The notes: generated from the sequence alone by a model not told the origin. Counted from the first letter of the stretch, positions 1 through 7,076 are shown. The stretch is DNA of 13,588 nt from DATJPR01 sp035506295 (GCA_035506295.1 DATJPR010000191.1:1-13588), one strand, 5' to 3'. A program made the numbers and translations.

Positions 1-1
1 G

Positions 2-997
2 GTGAACATGCCGGGGTGGATATGGCGAACACGTGTTCCGGCGGACAAATTCTTCAAGAAAGCAATATACACGGTCGCCTCCATAGGAACACTGAAGAAA
101 CTTGCACGCCGATACCATCCCGACATCCTTGTGCTTTACAATCTGCCACAGTACGTCTACACCATGTTTTCTCACCCCCCTGTGGTCTTCGACTATGCTG
201 ATGACTACATTGCGATGTTGAAGCACGAGCTCCGCGTCTCCGAATCTCATCCCTTTGTGCGCATCGGCAAGGCGATACTGCGACGACTGATCAACCAGTC
301 TGTGTTGGTGACATGCGTTTCTCATGTATTGGAAGAAAAAGTTCGCCATCCACGTGTCGTGCTGCTGGCGAACGGTGCGGAGGAGCTCGCGGACGGCGCT
401 GACGACTCGGCGGCGGACGCGGATCATCGTCAACCGACGGTCGGCTACGTGGGGGCGTTTGAATATTTCATCGATATCGCAATGATGCTCGATGCGGCAG
501 AACGTCTTCCCCAGTACCGGTTCCTGTTTGTGGGTGCCGGAAGGGATTTTGCCTGGACAAGGGCTGAGGTTGCACGACGGGGCCTGCACAACGTCACCCT
601 TACGGGGGCAGTTCCTCACCACGAGGCGATGCAATACGTCGCACACATGGACATTTGCCTGAATCTTTTCACTCCCGGCGATGTCACCGAAGGGGCGTCG
701 CCGATCAAAGTGTTCGAATATCTGGCTGCGGGACGGCCGGTGGTCTCCAGCCCGATCCCCGCGCTCACGAGGATTGATCCTCACGGCGATGCGCTCTTCT
801 ATGCAGAGACCATCGATCAAGTCGTCGCACATATTGAAGCTATCCTTGCCAACGCCGTGCTGTGCGAAGCGCACGCCAAGCGAGGACTGGCCATCGTTAA
901 TGCCGGCTACACCTGGACCAGGCTCGCGGATGCATTTGTCAGCGAAGTCAAGGGAGCCCTTGAACGCCAAGACATTTCAGTGGCACTGCCCCGATAG
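2..997 (+). CDS. GT4-family glycosyltransferase, 5' end cut by window
   Basis: The reading frame is open to the left edge, so the 331 visible residues probably lack the true N-terminus; the GTG at position 2 is only the first possible start. It would transfer a sugar from a nucleotide donor to a lipid-linked or growing glycan on the cytoplasmic side. The fold reads as GT-B. The N-terminal half carries the FDYADDY stretch (residues 63-69), and the C-terminal Rossmann half starts near GYVGAF (148-153) and has FVGAG (176-180). The donor-site motif follows: EGASPIKVFEYLAAGRPVVS (230-249), the family's E-x7-E type signature. The stop lies 23 nt before the PHPT gene on the same strand, which suggests one transcript devoted to surface polysaccharide. 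The exact sugar and linkage cannot be read from sequence. Confidence 0.88.
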   Translation: MNMPGWIWRTRVPADKFFKKAIYTVASIGTLKKLARRYHPDILVLYNLPQYVYTMFSHPPVVFDYADDYIAMLKHELRVSESHPFVRIGKAILRRLINQSVLVTCVSHVLEEKVRHPRVVLLANGAEELADGADDSAADADHRQPTVGYVGAFEYFIDIAMMLDAAERLPQYRFLFVGAGRDFAWTRAEVARRGLHNVTLTGAVPHHEAMQYVAHMDICLNLFTPGDVTEGASPIKVFEYLAAGRPVVSSPIPALTRIDPHGDALFYAETIDQVVAHIEAILANAVLCEAHAKRGLAIVNAGYTWTRLADAFVSEVKGALERQDISVALPR

Positions 998-1020
998 TTG
1001 GAATCGAGTAATACCACGCG

Positions 1021-2415
1021 ATGGAAAAAAGAGTCCAAATAGTCGCATGCGTGATCGTTGATTTCATCACCATCAACGCTGCATGGACCGTCTATTTTCT
1101 GTTCCGCGTGCGAAGCGGCGTCACGGGTGAAACCGTGACCCCCGATTTCTTCGCGCCGATGCTCGTGCTCTATGCCTACTGGGCAGTGTTGTTCGGCATT
1201 GCCGGGCTGTACAGACCGCTCTACGCAGCGTCGCGGCTTGACGAGTTTACGCTTCTCCTGAAGACGGCAACTGTTGGATGCTTGATTCTATTCTTTGTGA
1301 TTTTCGCTGACGACGCAGCGACGCACCCCGGAACGGCGACACGTACGTTGATGGTCGTTTATTGGTTCGTCGTGCTCTTCTTTGCGGGATCGGGGCGGGC
1401 GATTGTGCGGGGTGTTCAAAGGAGGCTTCTTCTCTCAGGTGTCGGAACTCGACGCACACTGATCGTCGGCAGCAAGAGCAAATCGGAGGAGCTCTTTGAA
1501 CGGGTCCAGCGATATCCCGCTCTGGGATATCGCGTCGTCGGTTTCGTCGGGCTCACGCATACTCGTGCCAGAGGACACCATTCGGGGGCTCCTTTGTTGG
1601 GCGGCATCGATGATTTGGATACGCTCGTTGCCCGCGAAAAGGTTCGCGAGATCCTCATTGCGCTGGACTCGACCGACCACGATAAGCTGCTCGGCATCAT
1701 CTCCCGTTGCAACGGCAACAATGTCGGGATGAAGATTATCCCCGATCTGTACGACATCATTAGCGGGCAGGCGCGTACGAATGCGATTCATGGATTTCCG
1801 CTGATAGAGATATCTCCCCAACTTATGGCACCATGGGAGGAATTCGCCAAGCGCTTGTTCGACGTCTGCGTGTCGGGGCTGGTCTTGGCTGTGGGGCTCC
1901 CATTGTGGGTGGTGATTGCCGTTGCCATCAGGCTGGACACCTCAGGTCCGATCTTCTACCGTCAGGAGAGAGTAGGGAAGGACGGCCGCCATTTTGAAAT
2001 CGTGAAGTTCCGCTCAATGAGAGCGGATGCGGAACGACAAGGTGCACGCTGGGCGAGCAGAAAGGACCCCCGAGTTACACGCATCGGGCGAATTCTCAGA
2101 CAGCTTCACCTCGATGAGGTGCCGCAAGTCCTGAATGTGTTGAAGGGGGAAATGAGCATGATCGGGCCGCGTCCCGAACGTCCCGTCTTTGTCGAACAAC
2201 TCTCCAAGGATATCCCTCTCTATTCTCGACGCTTGAAGGTTCGCCCCGGCGTCACCGGCTGGGCGCAGGTGAGCCAAAGGTATGATGAGACCATCGAGGA
2301 CGTCCGCAAGAAGGTGCAGTATGACCTTTTTTACATCGAAAATATGTCGCTTCGACTGGATTTCAAGATTATCCTCTATACCGTCTTTCACGTGATCCTG
2401 GGCAAGGGAAGATGA
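1021..2415 (+). CDS. Polyisoprenyl-phosphate hexose-1-phosphate transferase (WcaJ/WbaP-like priming enzyme)
   Basis: This enzyme should start glycan assembly by moving a hexose-1-phosphate from a UDP-sugar to undecaprenyl phosphate at the inner membrane. At 464 residues it has the usual length of long-form PHPT proteins. Order of parts: about four membrane segments (about 8-28, 47-65, 83-97, 108-125); a CoA_binding_3/Rossmann-like domain (about 144-262, starting RRTLIVGS); and the catalytic bac_transf domain (about 274-464). The last shows the re-entrant helix after KRLFD (278-282) with a proline at 294, FYRQERVG (312-319), KFRSM (329-333), the Asp-Glu catalytic pair D365-E366 in LHLDEVPQ, MIGPRPE (380-386) and RPGVTGWAQVS (408-418). 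All key residues appear intact. The ATG at 1021 lacks a clear Shine-Dalgarno sequence. The sugar used (glucose, galactose or an amino sugar) is not determined. Confidence 0.93.
   Translation: MEKRVQIVACVIVDFITINAAWTVYFLFRVRSGVTGETVTPDFFAPMLVLYAYWAVLFGIAGLYRPLYAASRLDEFTLLLKTATVGCLILFFVIFADDAATHPGTATRTLMVVYWFVVLFFAGSGRAIVRGVQRRLLLSGVGTRRTLIVGSKSKSEELFERVQRYPALGYRVVGFVGLTHTRARGHHSGAPLLGGIDDLDTLVAREKVREILIALDSTDHDKLLGIISRCNGNNVGMKIIPDLYDIISGQARTNAIHGFPLIEISPQLMAPWEEFAKRLFDVCVSGLVLAVGLPLWVVIAVAIRLDTSGPIFYRQERVGKDGRHFEIVKFRSMRADAERQGARWASRKDPRVTRIGRILRQLHLDEVPQVLNVLKGEMSMIGPRPERPVFVEQLSKDIPLYSRRLKVRPGVTGWAQVSQRYDETIEDVRKKVQYDLFYIENMSLRLDFKIILYTVFHVILGKGR
1509..1533. repeat. Perfect 10-bp inverted repeat inside the PHPT gene
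   Basis: GCGATATCCC (1509-1518) is followed after 5 nt by its exact reverse complement GGGATATCGC (1524-1533). The bases encode Arg-Tyr-Pro-Ala-Leu-Gly-Tyr-Arg in the linker of the Rossmann-like domain. The protein motif is itself nearly symmetric and common in the family, so the hairpin may be a by-product of codon choice. Confidence 0.6.
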
Positions 2416-2430
2416 CTACGCAGGACATGG

Positions 2431-2514
2431 AGTAGGAAGTCGGAGGCAGGAAGTAGGAAGAAGGCGATTCTTTGCTTTGAGTACGCACTATGCAGTAAGG
2501 AGTAGGCAGAAAGC
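2431..2514 (+). repeat. Heptad array A (7-nt degenerate tandem repeat)
   Basis: The array starts 15 nt after the PHPT stop and keeps a strict 7-nt register for 84 nt (12 units). Units 1-5 (2431-2465) are AGTAGGA-like and end in AGAAGGC. Two unrelated units (2466-2479) follow. Units 8-12 (2480-2514) are AGTAGGC/AGTAAGG-like and end in AGAAAGC. Both sub-arrays thus end with an AGA-initial unit. After the array, 2509-2520 and 2549-2560 share 10 of 12 bases around GAAAGCGT, the second copy abutting the next start codon. I see no hairpin terminator in this 145-nt gap. Confidence 0.8.
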
Positions 2515-2560
2515 GTTCAATTCTCAAGCTGCCGGTGGAATCATTTCCGAAAGCGTACCA

Positions 2561-3667
2561 ATGAAAATCCAAATGGTTGATGTCGTCGGTCAATATCAGC
2601 GAATCAAAAATGACGTCGATAGTGCGATACATGCGGTGCTCGATTCGGGCCAGTTCATCAACGGCAAGGAGGTCGGAGAGTTTGAGTGCGAGTCCGCGGG
2701 ATACATCGGAGTCAAGTATGCAATCGGCTGCGCCTCGGGCACGGACGCGCTCCAGATTGCCATGATGGCACTCCATATCGGGCCCGGCGATGAGGTCATC
2801 ACGACTCCCTTCACGTTCGTTGCCACGGCGGAGACCATTGCGATCCTCGGCGCCCGGCCCGTCTATGTCGACATCCAGGCCGATACGTTCAATATCGATC
2901 CCGCGCTCGTCGAAGCCGCCATTACGCCGAGAACCAGGGCTATAATCCCCGTCCACCTCTATGGACAGCCGGCAGACATGGATCAACTGATGGAGATCTC
3001 GCGGAAAAGGAATATCCCTGTAATAGAGGACGCCGCGCAGGCGATGGGTGCCTCCTACAAGGCGACGAAGGTTGGCGGGATCGGCAGGATCGGTTGCATC
3101 TCCTTCTTCCCGAGCAAAAACCTGGGGTGCTTCGGCGACGGTGGCATGATGGTCACCAACGACAAGGAACTTGCTGAAGCAATGAAGGTGATTGCCGCCC
3201 ACGGCTCCCGTGTGAAGTACTATCACGACATGCTGGGGGTCAACAGCCGGCTTGACACGCTCCAGGCGGCTATTCTCAAAGTCAAACTGCGTCACCTGGA
3301 AGAGTTCAACGCTGCACGGCAACGAGCCGCCGGCCGCTACGATGATATGCTCCGCGGCACGCCGGTCACCACGCCTTACGCCGCGCCTTATGGACAACAT
3401 ATTTTCCACCAATACACCATCCGGGCGCCGAAGCGCGATGCTCTTGCGGAGCATCTGAAAGCCCGGGGGATTCCGCACGCGATTTACTATCCGGTTCCCC
3501 TCCATCTGCAAAAAGCATACGCCATGTCGGGCGGCAAGGTCGGCGATTTTCCGGTGTCGGAACGCGCTGCGGCCGAGGTTCTCTCTCTCCCCATGCATTC
3601 GGAGTTGACGCAGGAGCAGCAGGAAGTGGTGACATCGGCGATCAAAGAATTTTACAGAACACACTAG
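2561..3667 (+). CDS. DegT/DnrJ/EryC1/StrS-family sugar-nucleotide aminotransferase
   Basis: This PLP enzyme transfers an amino group, usually from glutamate, to a keto-sugar nucleotide to make an amino sugar for the surface glycan. The protein has 368 residues, normal for the family. It shows GCASGTDAL (56-64) for cofactor phosphate binding, TTPFTFVAT (81-89), IEDAAQA (155-161) with the Asp that contacts the PLP ring, and SFFPSKNLGCFGDGG (181-195) with the Schiff-base lysine K186. I chose the ATG at 2561 because family members begin with MKIQMVDV-like residues just before a QYQRIK helix. An in-frame TTG at 2477 lies inside heptad array A and would add 28 unrelated residues. The N-terminus resembles WbpE/WlbC-type enzymes that aminate UDP-3-keto-GlcNAc uronate, but the substrate is inferred only. 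It is followed after 26 nt by the Dpm1-like gene. Confidence 0.92.
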   Translation: MKIQMVDVVGQYQRIKNDVDSAIHAVLDSGQFINGKEVGEFECESAGYIGVKYAIGCASGTDALQIAMMALHIGPGDEVITTPFTFVATAETIAILGARPVYVDIQADTFNIDPALVEAAITPRTRAIIPVHLYGQPADMDQLMEISRKRNIPVIEDAAQAMGASYKATKVGGIGRIGCISFFPSKNLGCFGDGGMMVTNDKELAEAMKVIAAHGSRVKYYHDMLGVNSRLDTLQAAILKVKLRHLEEFNAARQRAAGRYDDMLRGTPVTTPYAAPYGQHIFHQYTIRAPKRDALAEHLKARGIPHAIYYPVPLHLQKAYAMSGGKVGDFPVSERAAAEVLSLPMHSELTQEQQEVVTSAIKEFYRTH

Positions 3668-3693
3668 GTCCCTGCAGAGTACAGACGGAGCCC

Positions 3694-4428
3694 ATGGATT
3701 CACAACACGATCGCTCGAAGATCCTCGTCGTCATCCCGACCTACAACGAAGCGGACAATATCCGCAGACTCGTGCCGATTGTCCTCAGTGTTGTCGAGGG
3801 GGTGGAAGTGCTTGTCGTCGATGACAACTCGCCGGACGGCACGGCGGATGTCGTGCGGGAGTATGGCAGGAACGATACGCGCGTGCATCTTCTCGAACGG
3901 CCGGCGAAAATGGGACTGGGGACCGCCTACGTCGTCGGGTTCAAATTCGCACTGGAGCATCACTGCGACGTTGTGATCCAGATGGATGCGGATTTTTCTC
4001 ACGACCCCCATGAGATCCCGAATTTCTGCAACGCGATCAGGAATGCCGATCTCGTGCTGGGCTCGCGATACGCGAACGGGGTCAGGGTGCTGAATTGGCC
4101 TATTCAGCGACTCATGCTGAGCTACTTTGCCAATGTTTATTCCCGGATCATGACCGGGCTTCCGGTAACAGACGCCACTGGGGGGTTCAAATGCTTTCGC
4201 CGCGCCGTTCTTGAAGCCATCGACCTGAACGCCATCCGGTCGAACGGTTATGCCTTCCAGATCGAGATGAGCTTCAAGGCATGGAAAAAAGGGTTTCATG
4301 TCGAAGAGATCCCGATAACGTTTCTGGACCGACGCCACGGGTCCTCCAAAATGTCGAAGCAAATTGTGTGGGAGGCGTTGTTTATGCTGTTCAAGCTGAG
4401 AATGGGATCATGGCTGGGCAAACTCTAA
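3694..4428 (+). CDS. Dpm1-like GT2 (polyprenol monophosphomannose synthase family)
   Basis: A GT-A fold transferase expected to put mannose, or a related hexose from a nucleotide donor, on a polyprenyl phosphate at the inner membrane's cytoplasmic face. The 244 residues show VVIPTYNE (12-19), VVDDNSPDGT (41-50), the metal-binding DAD in QMDADFSHDP (96-105), LGSRY (122-126), TGGFKCFRR (162-170) and RRHGSSKMS (213-221). All are standard for bacterial Dpm1-type enzymes. There is no C-terminal membrane domain, so it belongs to the soluble or peripheral class. Start: the ATG at 3694 with GGAG at 3687-3690, a short 3-nt gap. It sits 26 nt after the aminotransferase and is probably cotranscribed with it. 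Homologues are often over-annotated, so the sugar is not certain. Confidence 0.9.
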   Translation: MDSQHDRSKILVVIPTYNEADNIRRLVPIVLSVVEGVEVLVVDDNSPDGTADVVREYGRNDTRVHLLERPAKMGLGTAYVVGFKFALEHHCDVVIQMDADFSHDPHEIPNFCNAIRNADLVLGSRYANGVRVLNWPIQRLMLSYFANVYSRIMTGLPVTDATGGFKCFRRAVLEAIDLNAIRSNGYAFQIEMSFKAWKKGFHVEEIPITFLDRRHGSSKMSKQIVWEALFMLFKLRMGSWLGKL

Positions 4429-4440
4429 CAAGTGTGGAGC

Positions 4441-4475
4441 GGACAGCAGACAGCGGACAGCGGACAGCAGACAGT
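4441..4475 (+). repeat. Heptad array B (GGACAGC unit), left arm of S23 module
   Basis: Five consecutive 7-nt units of the form RGACAGY begin 12 nt after the dpm1-like stop. The unit differs from arrays A, C and D, but the period is the same. Positions 4442-4460 match the reverse complement of 5049-5067 perfectly (19 nt), so B and B' form an inverted pair around the S23 gene. Confidence 0.85.
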
Positions 4476-4532
4476 GGAGGTCAAACGATTGGCCGAGTAG
4501 ATCAAGCCTGGGAAAACCCGCAAGGACGATTA

Positions 4533-4559
4533 CTCCCGCAGATAAGATTCAAACGGGAG
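4533..4559 (+). promoter_or_regulatory. Possible hairpin covering the S23 ribosome binding site
   Basis: CTCCCG (4533-4538) is the exact reverse complement of CGGGAG (4554-4559), which contains the GGGAG Shine-Dalgarno element 7 nt before the ATG at 4567. A 6-bp stem with a 15-nt loop could hide the ribosome binding site. S23-family proteins are linked to RNA, so self-repression is conceivable, but this is inference from one short stem. Confidence 0.35.
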
Positions 4560-4566
4560 AACCGTC

Positions 4567-4977
4567 ATGAAATCCAGAACCACGTTAAGCAGTTCAGTGC
4601 CAAAGGTGCGGGATTATAGAGATTTGTTGGTTTGGCAGCGTTCGATTACTCTCGTAACAAAGGTCTACAACATTGCAGAAAGCTTTCCGAAGAGAGAGCT
4701 TTTTGGTCTGACGAGCCAGTTGCACAGAGCGGCGGTTTCCGTGCCGTCGAACATCGCCGAAGGCCAACAACGTAGGTCGGCGGGTGAATTCAAGCGATTC
4801 TTATCGATAGCATTGGGTTCATTAGGAGAAGTCGACACCCAACTTTTTGTTGCAAGAGAACTCAAATACTTTGATTCCGAGACACTGAACGACGCCCGAA
4901 CGGATATCTGTGAAATTCGGAAGATGATCTCTGGGCTCATTGCGAGTCTTGAAATGCAGCTCGGAAATCGGTCGTGA
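4567..4977 (+). CDS. S23/IVP-family four-helix-bundle protein
   Basis: The 136-residue protein belongs to the four-helix-bundle family (PF05635) first seen as proteins encoded in intervening sequences of 23S rRNA genes, and related to Avd, the accessory protein of diversity-generating retroelements. Landmarks are DLLVWQRSITLVTKVY (19-34), FPKRELFGLTSQLHRAAVSV (41-60), PSNIAEGQQRR (61-71), and the helix EFKRFLSIALGSLGEVDTQL (74-93). The first 13 residues look like an unstructured leader. Start: ATG at 4567 with GGGAGA at 4555-4560. No rRNA, reverse transcriptase or template/variable repeat is present here. Its GC is lower than that of its neighbours and it sits between inverted heptad arrays, so it looks like an insertion into the glycan operon. 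Its cellular role is unknown. Confidence 0.9.
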   Translation: MKSRTTLSSSVPKVRDYRDLLVWQRSITLVTKVYNIAESFPKRELFGLTSQLHRAAVSVPSNIAEGQQRRSAGEFKRFLSIALGSLGEVDTQLFVARELKYFDSETLNDARTDICEIRKMISGLIASLEMQLGNRS

Positions 4978-5047
4978 AGCGGTTTTGTGTACTCCGGCGA
5001 TCAGGGTTTCTCGTTGCACCCTAATGCAGTCTCTGGTACCTTCATGA

Positions 5048-5075
5048 ACTGTCCGCTGTCTGCTGTCAACTGTCG
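5048..5075 (-). repeat. Heptad array B' (inverted copy), right arm of S23 module
   Basis: Read on the - strand, four consecutive units match NGACAGY (for example AGACAGC, GGACAGT), the same unit as array B. Another 5 nt (5076-5080) continue with GCAGC. The array ends 1 nt before the ATG of the GT2 fusion gene, so it occupies the place where a ribosome binding site would be expected. Confidence 0.85.
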
Positions 5076-5081
5076 GCTGCT

Positions 5082-7076
5082 ATGTTGCTAAGTATCGTCA
5101 CCGTCAACTACAACGTCCGCCAATTCCTGGAAAACGCGCTGACATCGATCGGCCGTGCACTGGAAGGAATTGACGGCGAAGTTATCGTTGTCGACAACGC
5201 CTCACGAGACAACAGCGTGGCGATGGTGCGCAAGACGTTTCCCTGGGTCCATGTCATCGCGAACGAGGAGAACGTCGGATTTGCGAAGGCCAACAACCAG
5301 GCCCTTCGCGTGGCAAAAGGAAAATATATCCTGCTGATCAATCCCGACTCGATCGTTCAGGAAGACACTTTTCGCGTGATGGTCCAGTACCTGGATGCGC
5401 ATCCCGAGGTCGGCCTTGCCGGGTGCAAAGTGCTGAACCCGGACGGGACCTTCCAGCTGCCGTGCCGGAGAAGTTTCCCGACCCCCTGGGTCGCCTTCAC
5501 GAAAATGTTCGGGCTCTCGGCGCTCTTCCCGTCCTCGAGATTGTTCGGTCAGTACAATCTGACGTACCTGAGCCCGGATGAAACGTACCCGGTGGACGCC
5601 GTGAGTGGCTCGTTCATGATGGTCCGGCGGCAGGTGTACGAGAAGGTCGGGGGTCTGGACGAATCGTACTTCATGTATGGCGAGGACCTGGACTGGTGCT
5701 ATCGCGTGCGCCAAGCCGGATACACGGTCGCCTATGTGCATGAGACCTCAGTGATTCATTTCAAGGGGGAGAGCACTCGTCGCAGCGATATCAACGAAGT
5801 CCGGCTGTTCTACAAAGCCATGGAGCTTTTTGTTGCGAGGCACTTCCGGCGTTCGTACTTCGAACGCTTCTTCCTTTCGCTCGGGATCGCCGTGCGCGAG
5901 GCGATTGCGTGGGTGAACCGCGTTTTGCCGCCGCTGGTTCTCATGGTGACAGATTTTGTTCTCGTGGATGTGGCGCTGCTCCTGAGCGCGTATTGGTATT
6001 TCGAGACCCCGCTCCGATTCATCGACGGCGCAAATCCGATCGTGTGGTTTGCGCCCTCCCTCCTGGTCGTTCTGGGGCTTGCAGCCTCAGGTTCGTATCT
6101 CTCGAACCGTTACGCGCCGTCGCGTGCGGCGATGGGGGTCTTCGGCGGCTATGTCATGATTTCCGCTGCGGTGTTCTTTTTCAAGAACCTTGCGTACAGC
6201 CGTGCCGTGGTGGCGATCTCCGGGATCGTGAGCATAGTGTTCATCCCGTTCTGGAGGATTCTGCTGCAGCGTCTGCGCATGCGGAGCACGCGGAGCGGGC
6301 AACGAAGGACGCTGTTCGGAGGGCGGACACTGATTGTCGGCATCGGTGAGTCCGGGCGTGAGCTGCTGCGCCGGCTCCGCGTCCGGATGGACGGGGCGTA
6401 TGATGTCGTCGGCTTCGTCGATACGACGGGGATGCACATCGGGGAAAGCATCGACGGCGTGGAAGTCGTCGCGAGCCTGGAAAACGTGGGGAAAGTCATC
6501 GATACGCTGCGTGTCAGCGACGTGATCTTCTCGACGGAAGGCCTTTCGTACGGCGAGGTGCTTTCGGTGATCTCCCGGAGCAACAACAGTGTCGTCAATT
6601 TCCGATTGGTGCCAAACAGTCTTGAAGCGATCATTGGCAAGACGAGCGTCGATCAGTTGGATACCATCCCGCTGGTCGATATCGAATACAACCTTCATCG
6701 ACCGTCGCACCGGTTGATGAAACGGGCCGCGGATATCATGGTCGCATTCGTCGGCGTCCTGCTGTTCTACATCCCGGCGCACGTGACGCGTGCGTGGAAG
6801 AAGGAAGGCGGAGTGTACCGGTCGCTTACACTGGTCCTCTCGGGCCGTCGAAGTCTCATCGGCCTTCCTTCGGATGATCATGGTCATCTCGCATCGTCAT
6901 TATCGCAGCGGTGCGGAGGCGCGGATCTTGGTCCGATCGGGCTGACGGGGCTCATTCAGGTCAATCGGCATCAGGGGATGACCGAAGAAGAGATGGAACG
7001 CTACGCGCTCTTCTATGCGAAGAACCACTCGATAGCTTTGGACGCAGAGATTCTAATGAAAGCGATGGGCTTCTGA
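5082..7076 (+). CDS. GT2 glycosyltransferase fused to a membrane module with a catalytically incomplete PHPT domain
   Basis: The first part (1 to about 255) is a WbbL-like GT2: SIVTVNYN (4-11), VVDNASRDNS (36-45), NEENVGFAKANN (61-72), the NPDS metal site (87-90), DAVSGSFMM (172-180) and the catalytic-base motif YGEDLDWCYR (199-208). It probably adds a rhamnose-like sugar. Then come about four membrane segments (283-305, 318-338, 354-370, 376-392) and a Rossmann-like domain starting RTLIVGIGESG (415-425). The end (about 545-664) aligns by eye with a bac_transf domain: KRAAD, SGRRSLIGLP (587-596), LGPIGLTGLIQVN (616-628) and YALFYAKNHS (641-650). The FYRQERVG, KFRSM and catalytic Asp-Glu stretches, about 57 residues compared with the PHPT at 1021-2415, are absent in frame. 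The tail therefore probably cannot transfer phospho-sugars and may anchor or regulate the GT2. The ATG at 5082 gives the standard GT2 start, but no Shine-Dalgarno sequence is visible. Confidence 0.88.
   Translation: MLLSIVTVNYNVRQFLENALTSIGRALEGIDGEVIVVDNASRDNSVAMVRKTFPWVHVIANEENVGFAKANNQALRVAKGKYILLINPDSIVQEDTFRVMVQYLDAHPEVGLAGCKVLNPDGTFQLPCRRSFPTPWVAFTKMFGLSALFPSSRLFGQYNLTYLSPDETYPVDAVSGSFMMVRRQVYEKVGGLDESYFMYGEDLDWCYRVRQAGYTVAYVHETSVIHFKGESTRRSDINEVRLFYKAMELFVARHFRRSYFERFFLSLGIAVREAIAWVNRVLPPLVLMVTDFVLVDVALLLSAYWYFETPLRFIDGANPIVWFAPSLLVVLGLAASGSYLSNRYAPSRAAMGVFGGYVMISAAVFFFKNLAYSRAVVAISGIVSIVFIPFWRILLQRLRMRSTRSGQRRTLFGGRTLIVGIGESGRELLRRLRVRMDGAYDVVGFVDTTGMHIGESIDGVEVVASLENVGKVIDTLRVSDVIFSTEGLSYGEVLSVISRSNNSVVNFRLVPNSLEAIIGKTSVDQLDTIPLVDIEYNLHRPSHRLMKRAADIMVAFVGVLLFYIPAHVTRAWKKEGGVYRSLTLVLSGRRSLIGLPSDDHGHLASSLSQRCGGADLGPIGLTGLIQVNRHQGMTEEEMERYALFYAKNHSIALDAEILMKAMGF

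Larger units (their letters stand above)
4441..5075. other. Candidate S23 insertion module bounded by inverted heptad arrays
   Basis: The segment holds one small gene (4567-4977) between inverted GGACAGC heptad arrays and splits what would otherwise be a continuous run of glycan genes. Hand counting 4621-4740 and 4801-4920 gives 110 G+C in 240 nt (46%), against 58% in 4021-4080 of the neighbouring gene. There is no transposase, and I could not identify a target-site duplication. That it is a mobile or acquired cassette is an inference from repeats, composition and position. Confidence 0.4.

Noticed and set aside
2477..2560. N-terminal extension of the aminotransferase from a TTG at 2477
   Set aside because: The extra 28 residues come from heptad array A and leader DNA and match nothing in the family; ATG 2561 gives the standard N-terminus.
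2369..3703. Long antisense open frame (444 codons) across the aminotransferase and dpm1-like start
   Set aside because: It is the complement of an unmistakable PLP aminotransferase; the translation has no recognisable motif, and long antisense frames are common in GC-rich genes.
4281..4619. Small + strand frame running through array B and encoding repeated ADSGQRT-like residues
   Set aside because: It starts inside the dpm1-like gene in another frame and overlaps the S23 start; the peptide repeat is a side effect of a 7-nt repeat read in triplets.
4441..5080. Diversity-generating retroelement around the Avd-like S23 gene
   Set aside because: No reverse transcriptase and no template/variable repeat pair were seen; the protein is closer to the stand-alone S23 type.
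4441..5080. Classical insertion sequence carrying the S23 gene
   Set aside because: No transposase frame and no identifiable target-site duplication; the bounding repeats are internal tandem arrays rather than simple terminal inverted repeats.
6087..6887. Antisense open frame (266 codons) opposite the GT2 fusion
   Set aside because: The predicted peptide is rich in Arg, His and Asp without motifs, as expected from the complement of a membrane/Rossmann coding region.
6720..7076. Frameshift or sequencing error in the PHPT-like tail
   Set aside because: Motifs on both sides of the missing core are in one frame, and I did not recognise the missing FYRQERVG or LDEVPQ motifs among the other-frame peptides in this region.
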